The translations under genes and the position numbers were made by a program. From NCBI GenBank assembly GCA_911728435.2, contig OU452208.1, positions 9,796,001 to 9,860,000 on the forward strand: 64,000 nucleotides of DNA, in the 5' to 3' direction. Below the pieces are notes generated by a model, which saw only the letters and a list, made by a program, of their open reading frames with translations, was not told where the DNA came from and did no database searches. This DNA is from Apoderus coryli. Lineage: Eukaryota > Arthropoda > Insecta > Coleoptera > Attelabidae. The stretch's first letter is position 1, and every line of letters starts with the position of its first letter. This document shows positions 60,490 to 64,000 of the stretch, one piece after another.

Positions 60490-61430
60490 CATTCGTTAAA
60501 AAATTATAAGCAAATTTGTAGAAAAAACTAATATAAAAAATTCGCAACCGTCACAACTTTTACACAAGTAGACTTTGGAAAGAAACTGCAATTATATCTG
60601 TCAATACTTAAACTAATGGTTGGCAAATAGTATTCGTGTGATAACTTCTGATATAAGTCAAACATTGGATATTCAGTCAAGAGAGAAGATACGTATTAAC
60701 CATCGGTTGTTAATAATAATTACTTATTAAACACTACAAAAACACATGATATTATTTAATAGTAACTATTGTTACCACAGAATTAAACATAGTAATACTA
60801 TAGGTTACTACTAATTAATTATAGGAAATCAATCACTACAACAAATTTTCAATGTGATCATCTCCTAGTTGTAAACGCTTATCTAATCTCCTCCTTACTT
60901 CTCTTCCTGAGGCCTTATATAACATTTCTCTTGAGAGTTCATTGCATGCATTTCTAATTTTTTCCTTTAAATGTTCTAAGTTATGTGTTAGCAATTCTTC
61001 CTTGGAGCGCCGTCCCCGTCATGCTGGAAAAACATATTTGCTCGTAACTCCAATGGCACATTTTCGAGAAGCACAGAAAGTTGCTCTTGAAGAAATTGCA
61101 AATATTCTTCAGTGCATAAAACACCTTCGTAAAAGTATGGAGCAATTAAATGCCCGTTAATAATACCACACCAAAGTTAATGCCAAAATGTCCTTCGTTT
61201 TCAATCGGATTGACAAATACCATGTCAACTTTTTCGTTATGCGTAAACATTTAAAAAAAAAGGCACACATTAAATGACGATAAAACTATTTGTCAACCAT
61301 TAGTTTTATTATTGACAGATATAATTGCAGTTTGGTTCCAAAGCCTACTTGTTTAAAAGTTGCGAATTTTTGATAATAGTTTTTCCTACAAATTTGCTTT
61401 TAATTTATTAACGAATGAAGATAGCAAATT
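60490..61430. mobile_element. Element with ~150-bp inverted arms flanking a transposase relic
   Basis: The left arm (about 60490-60640) and right arm (about 61280-61430) are inverted copies. Examples: AAGCAAATTTGTAGAAAAA against TTTTTCCTACAAATTTGCTT, and TGCAATTATATCTGTCAATA against its complement near 61315. Between them lies the minus-strand transposase at 60860-61252. Outer termini could not be fixed. A TCACCCTGTA near 61664 may mark the right one. Confidence 0.7.
60860..61252 (-). pseudogene. Mariner-like transposase, internally deleted
   Basis: The minus strand begins MFTHNEKVDMVFVNPIENEG at about 61250, matching the N-terminus of a common arthropod transposase family. It then jumps to NGHLIAPYFYEGVLCTEEYL and FLQEQLSVLLENVPLEL, then RANMFFQHDGDGAP (second catalytic Asp) near 61020. 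The helix-turn-helix and the first catalytic block have been deleted and the C-terminus is degraded. Confidence 0.78.
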
Positions 61431-61692
61431 GTTTTCTTTACAAAAGTTGCTTAGGAAAACTAGCTCTTTTGAACTATATAAAAATATAGTATGTTTCTGG
61501 AAAAAAAAGTTGTTGACGTCATTTACTTTAGTTTCCAAATTCGGAAGCAAAAGCAAATGTGTGTTAAAATGGAGCTTACTTAATCCCATTTAAGAATCTC
61601 TTTCCGGAGTTTTTCTATCGTTTTTCATTTTCTCATAACAGAGCTGGGACATCGAGTTTTGCTCACCCTGTACCTATACGGTTTGTATGTAA

Positions 61693-61914
61693 TTAAAAAA
61701 AAAATATTGATTTCGAAATTCCAACATTTGCGTCTGTTCCTCTGACTAATACAGTTGGAGTTGCCCCAACCATTTGTTTCATCATATTTCCTATTTTCCT
61801 TTCTATAATTTTTCGATCTGGGTTTTTTAATAATGAGTGAGATATTAATTTTTGCTCTAGACGTTTAAAGGTTTTTTTATTAGGTTGCGTTCTCGCGGGA
61901 TATGTAATAAACAA
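61693..61914 (-). pseudogene. Transposase helix-turn-helix fragment
   Basis: The minus strand reads MFITYPARTQPNKKTFKRLE followed by QKLISHSLLKNPDRKIIERK. It fits the DNA-binding part of the same transposase family (YPxRxxPxxxTFxxLExRL), which is the part missing from the copy at 60860-61252. It may come from a second copy. Confidence 0.55.
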
Positions 61915-61919
61915 TGGGA

Positions 61920-62539
61920 AAAGTTAAGATCATATAATAAAAGAGTGGATAAAATCAATCGATCAATCCGAAATCTATTTACACACCCAACACAAGTGCA
62001 ATTGCCTAATTAATCACAAACTTAAATTATCTAAGCTTTATTTTCATTTTATTTTCACGAAAATATAATTGCAGGTAAATACATTTCATATTTTATACTA
62101 GTATTAACTAAATCTCACAACGATGCAACAAGCAAGGCAAATTATTAAATATGATATTCTACAGAAAAGTAAGATTGGTAAGTTGACGGTAACCATATTC
62201 AATTAATAATTTCCAGCCAAAATCCGATTTGATGTATAAGCTATACATCTTACCTAGGTCAACAAAACTACCATAGTAGAAGCACAGAATAATAGCTCTC
62301 CTATTCTGTGGGAGAAGCTATTAATTTATTAAAATAAGTATCGTATAATGTATTCATCAAAGAAACTATCAATCAATACTTACTAATTACTACTGTAGAT
62401 CGTAACTAGAACAACAATAAGAAATCCAATCCATATAGTGTAAAAGATGTTCAGTAAGGACGTGAAAGAAAGTAACTCTTATCACTACTTTAATATTTAA
62501 AACTTTGTCTTAACAAAATTGGTCTTAGAAAAATGCCAT
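61920..62539. other. Stretch without a recognised gene
   Basis: AT-rich, nothing identified. Confidence 0.35.
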
Positions 62540-62649
62540 TTGGTTTGTGGCATCTTTCTTTTCACAAGCTAAGGTTCGAGAAAACCGCAAGGTTCTTTCT
62601 TTAAAAATAACCGAGATATTCCGTTAGGACAGCCAAAATATTATTATTG

Positions 62650-63190
62650 CTGAAATGCTCTAAATGACTGCCGTCTTTTTCAATACATAGTACGATCCTC
62701 TTTTCAAGACAACACCGTAGTGGTTGCAAAATAACAGGTAGTGATAGGAGGTGCTACATATTCCTAATATATCCCCCTAAAAAGAAATCCATCAGGCTGA
62801 GGTCTGTTAAGTAATTTCCGGTCTAAATATTCCCTTACAGGTCGTGAAAAATGTTCTAGGGCACCATCTATTTTAATCAGATTTTTTGTCTGATGTTTAA
62901 CAGATTAATAAAAAATAAAATAAAAAGTTGGCTACCTTCTTTTCTTTTTCCTTTTAGAATGTACTCCATCGATTCTAGTGATCTGTCTTATAAAATAAAT
63001 GCGAGTGTCATAATAATGGTAGTTATGAAGATTAACAGGCCGTTATTACGAAACCTTGCCTCATCGGTAAACAAGACGTATTGATCTAAATTATCTTCTG
63101 CGTTGATTTTTTTGAGGATACATTCCATTTGAGATAGATAGATAGATAATAGTTTGAATGTATTAATTCTAGGACCGAAAAATCTGCACA
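62650..63190 (-). pseudogene. Mariner-like transposase relic
   Basis: The minus strand reads DQYVLFTDEARFRNNGLL (first catalytic Asp) near 63050-63100. After a deletion it reads GNYLTDLSLMDFFLGGYIRN near 62770-62830 (third block), then CLEKRIVLCIEKDGSHLEHF near 62655-62715, the usual C-terminus. The QHDG block between them is absent and there is a stop after YIRNM. Confidence 0.78.
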
Positions 63191-63651
63191 TCTAGTATTT
63201 TGCGCAATTAATAGGCAAATAAATCAATGAAGTAGTTTCGACATAATTAGTTTCTTATGGTAAAAAACGCTCATACGAAAAGTCTATATTGTTTTCCATA
63301 TTTAATTTAAAAATGTCATAAAATAAAGAGAATTCCATTTAAAAAAATATTCTATAGCATAATTTCACACTATACACAATAATAAAATTTCATTTCTCAT
63401 TTAATTGCATATAACAAAACCATATAAGAGAATAAGAAAAAAACGTTAATTTAAATATAATTTAAAAATCATTATTCGGAAAACATGAACATACAAAAAG
63501 AAAAAATAGTCAATGGCATGAATATAGTCACTTTTTTTTTTAACTTTTAAGTTCACCTAGGTATATTATAATATATGAATAATCACATATATTCACTAAT
63601 GACAACTTGTTTCCAAACTATTCCGCGAAAGCTTCGTCATTATTGACCATC

Positions 63652-63696
63652 AGCCACTGAATATGAGACCAATCAGATTCCGAAACATGTCTGGCT
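63652..63696 (+). ncRNA. Hammerhead-like motif, decayed
   Basis: On the plus strand AGCCA (63652-63656) pairs with TGGCT (63692-63696) as stem I. They are separated by CTGA-ATATGAGA, a degenerate core, and CGAAACATGTC, which gives a GTC triplet. Stem II is not convincing. The flanks (GAAACATGT, TTTTATTAAAG) resemble those of the motif at 55296. Confidence 0.4.
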
Positions 63697-64000
63697 GAAG
63701 ATTTGCTGATCATTTTATTAAAGATTGTTTCGTGGAGATTTGACTTTTATTTTATTGTAAAAAAACGTAACTTTGATATGCCATTCTTTTTTGAAGTACC
63801 CCGTATATTTGAATTTATTTTAAAAATGTAGCCTTAATAGACCTACACTCCTTAGCATCCGTCTTGATTTACCCTGTATAATGCAACTACTGTATGGAAG
63901 CTAGGAACCGTATAATACTACTCTTCATTTATTCAGGGTTAGATTTACGTACATATCTTTATTACGGAATTTGCAGCAAATAGAAATTGGAATTGGAATG

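Larger units (their letters stand above)
62540..63878 (-). mobile_element. Mariner-like element, minus strand, with an insertion near its 5' end
   Basis: Read on the minus strand from 63878, it begins CAGGGTAAATCAAGACGGAT next to TA. Its terminal sequence is interrupted at about 63370-63770 by other DNA, which includes the CGAAAC-type motif at 63652. It resumes near 63360 and continues into a transposase relic (63190-62650). The block after the transposase matches the copy at 59983-60425. Confidence 0.65.

Overview
The window is AT-rich nuclear DNA of an insect. The gene has small spliced introns with GT/AG borders, a mitochondrial COI fragment reads like insect COI, and the dense mobile DNA is of typical arthropod kinds: mariner/Tc1 relics, RTE, copia, jockey/CR1-like LINEs and MITEs ending in CAGGG. 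A beetle is plausible but not proven by the sequence.

One complete host gene is visible, on the plus strand at 5954-18623. Fourteen exons join in frame into a 1085-codon reading frame. It encodes a secreted, probably GPI-anchored leucine-rich-repeat protein of the chaoptin/artichoke type: signal peptide, N-terminal cysteine cap, about 30 LRRs, LRRCT, an FN3-like module and a hydrophobic tail. Its introns hold a Tc1-like relic (intron 1), a mariner relic plus a mitochondrial COI fragment (intron 4), a transposase fragment plus MITE (intron 6), an antisense mariner relic (intron 8), and an 18S rRNA fragment with several MITE ends (intron 11). Three short ATG-to-donor exons that look like signal-peptide exons (2286, 31572, 31896) hint at other genes whose remaining exons I cannot find.

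The rest is layered mobile DNA. At 52-125 there is a complete type I hammerhead ribozyme with a minimal stem III, the form known from Penelope-like elements. Four more copies of a related CGAAAC-containing terminus lie at 16.3, 30.2, 55.3 and 63.7 kb. At 19.1-21.3 kb are a palindromic MITE, an RTE reverse-transcriptase fragment with 12-bp target duplications, and an antisense copia relic. At 21.8-30.4 kb are MITEs and a mariner-like element split by a repeat array with a CAGA tail. At 34.3-40.4 kb are a long perfect (TATTA)n tract, several mariner relics and an unidentified GC-richer block. At 42.1-51.96 kb are a fold-back element, a mariner with about 470-bp terminal inverted repeats, two LINE fragments, a MITE and a GC-rich, nearly full-length mariner. 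At 52.8-63.9 kb are more transposase relics, a 1.3-kb inverted pair and a LINE fragment, then a complex of mariner-family copies.

No tRNA, CRISPR array or operon was seen.
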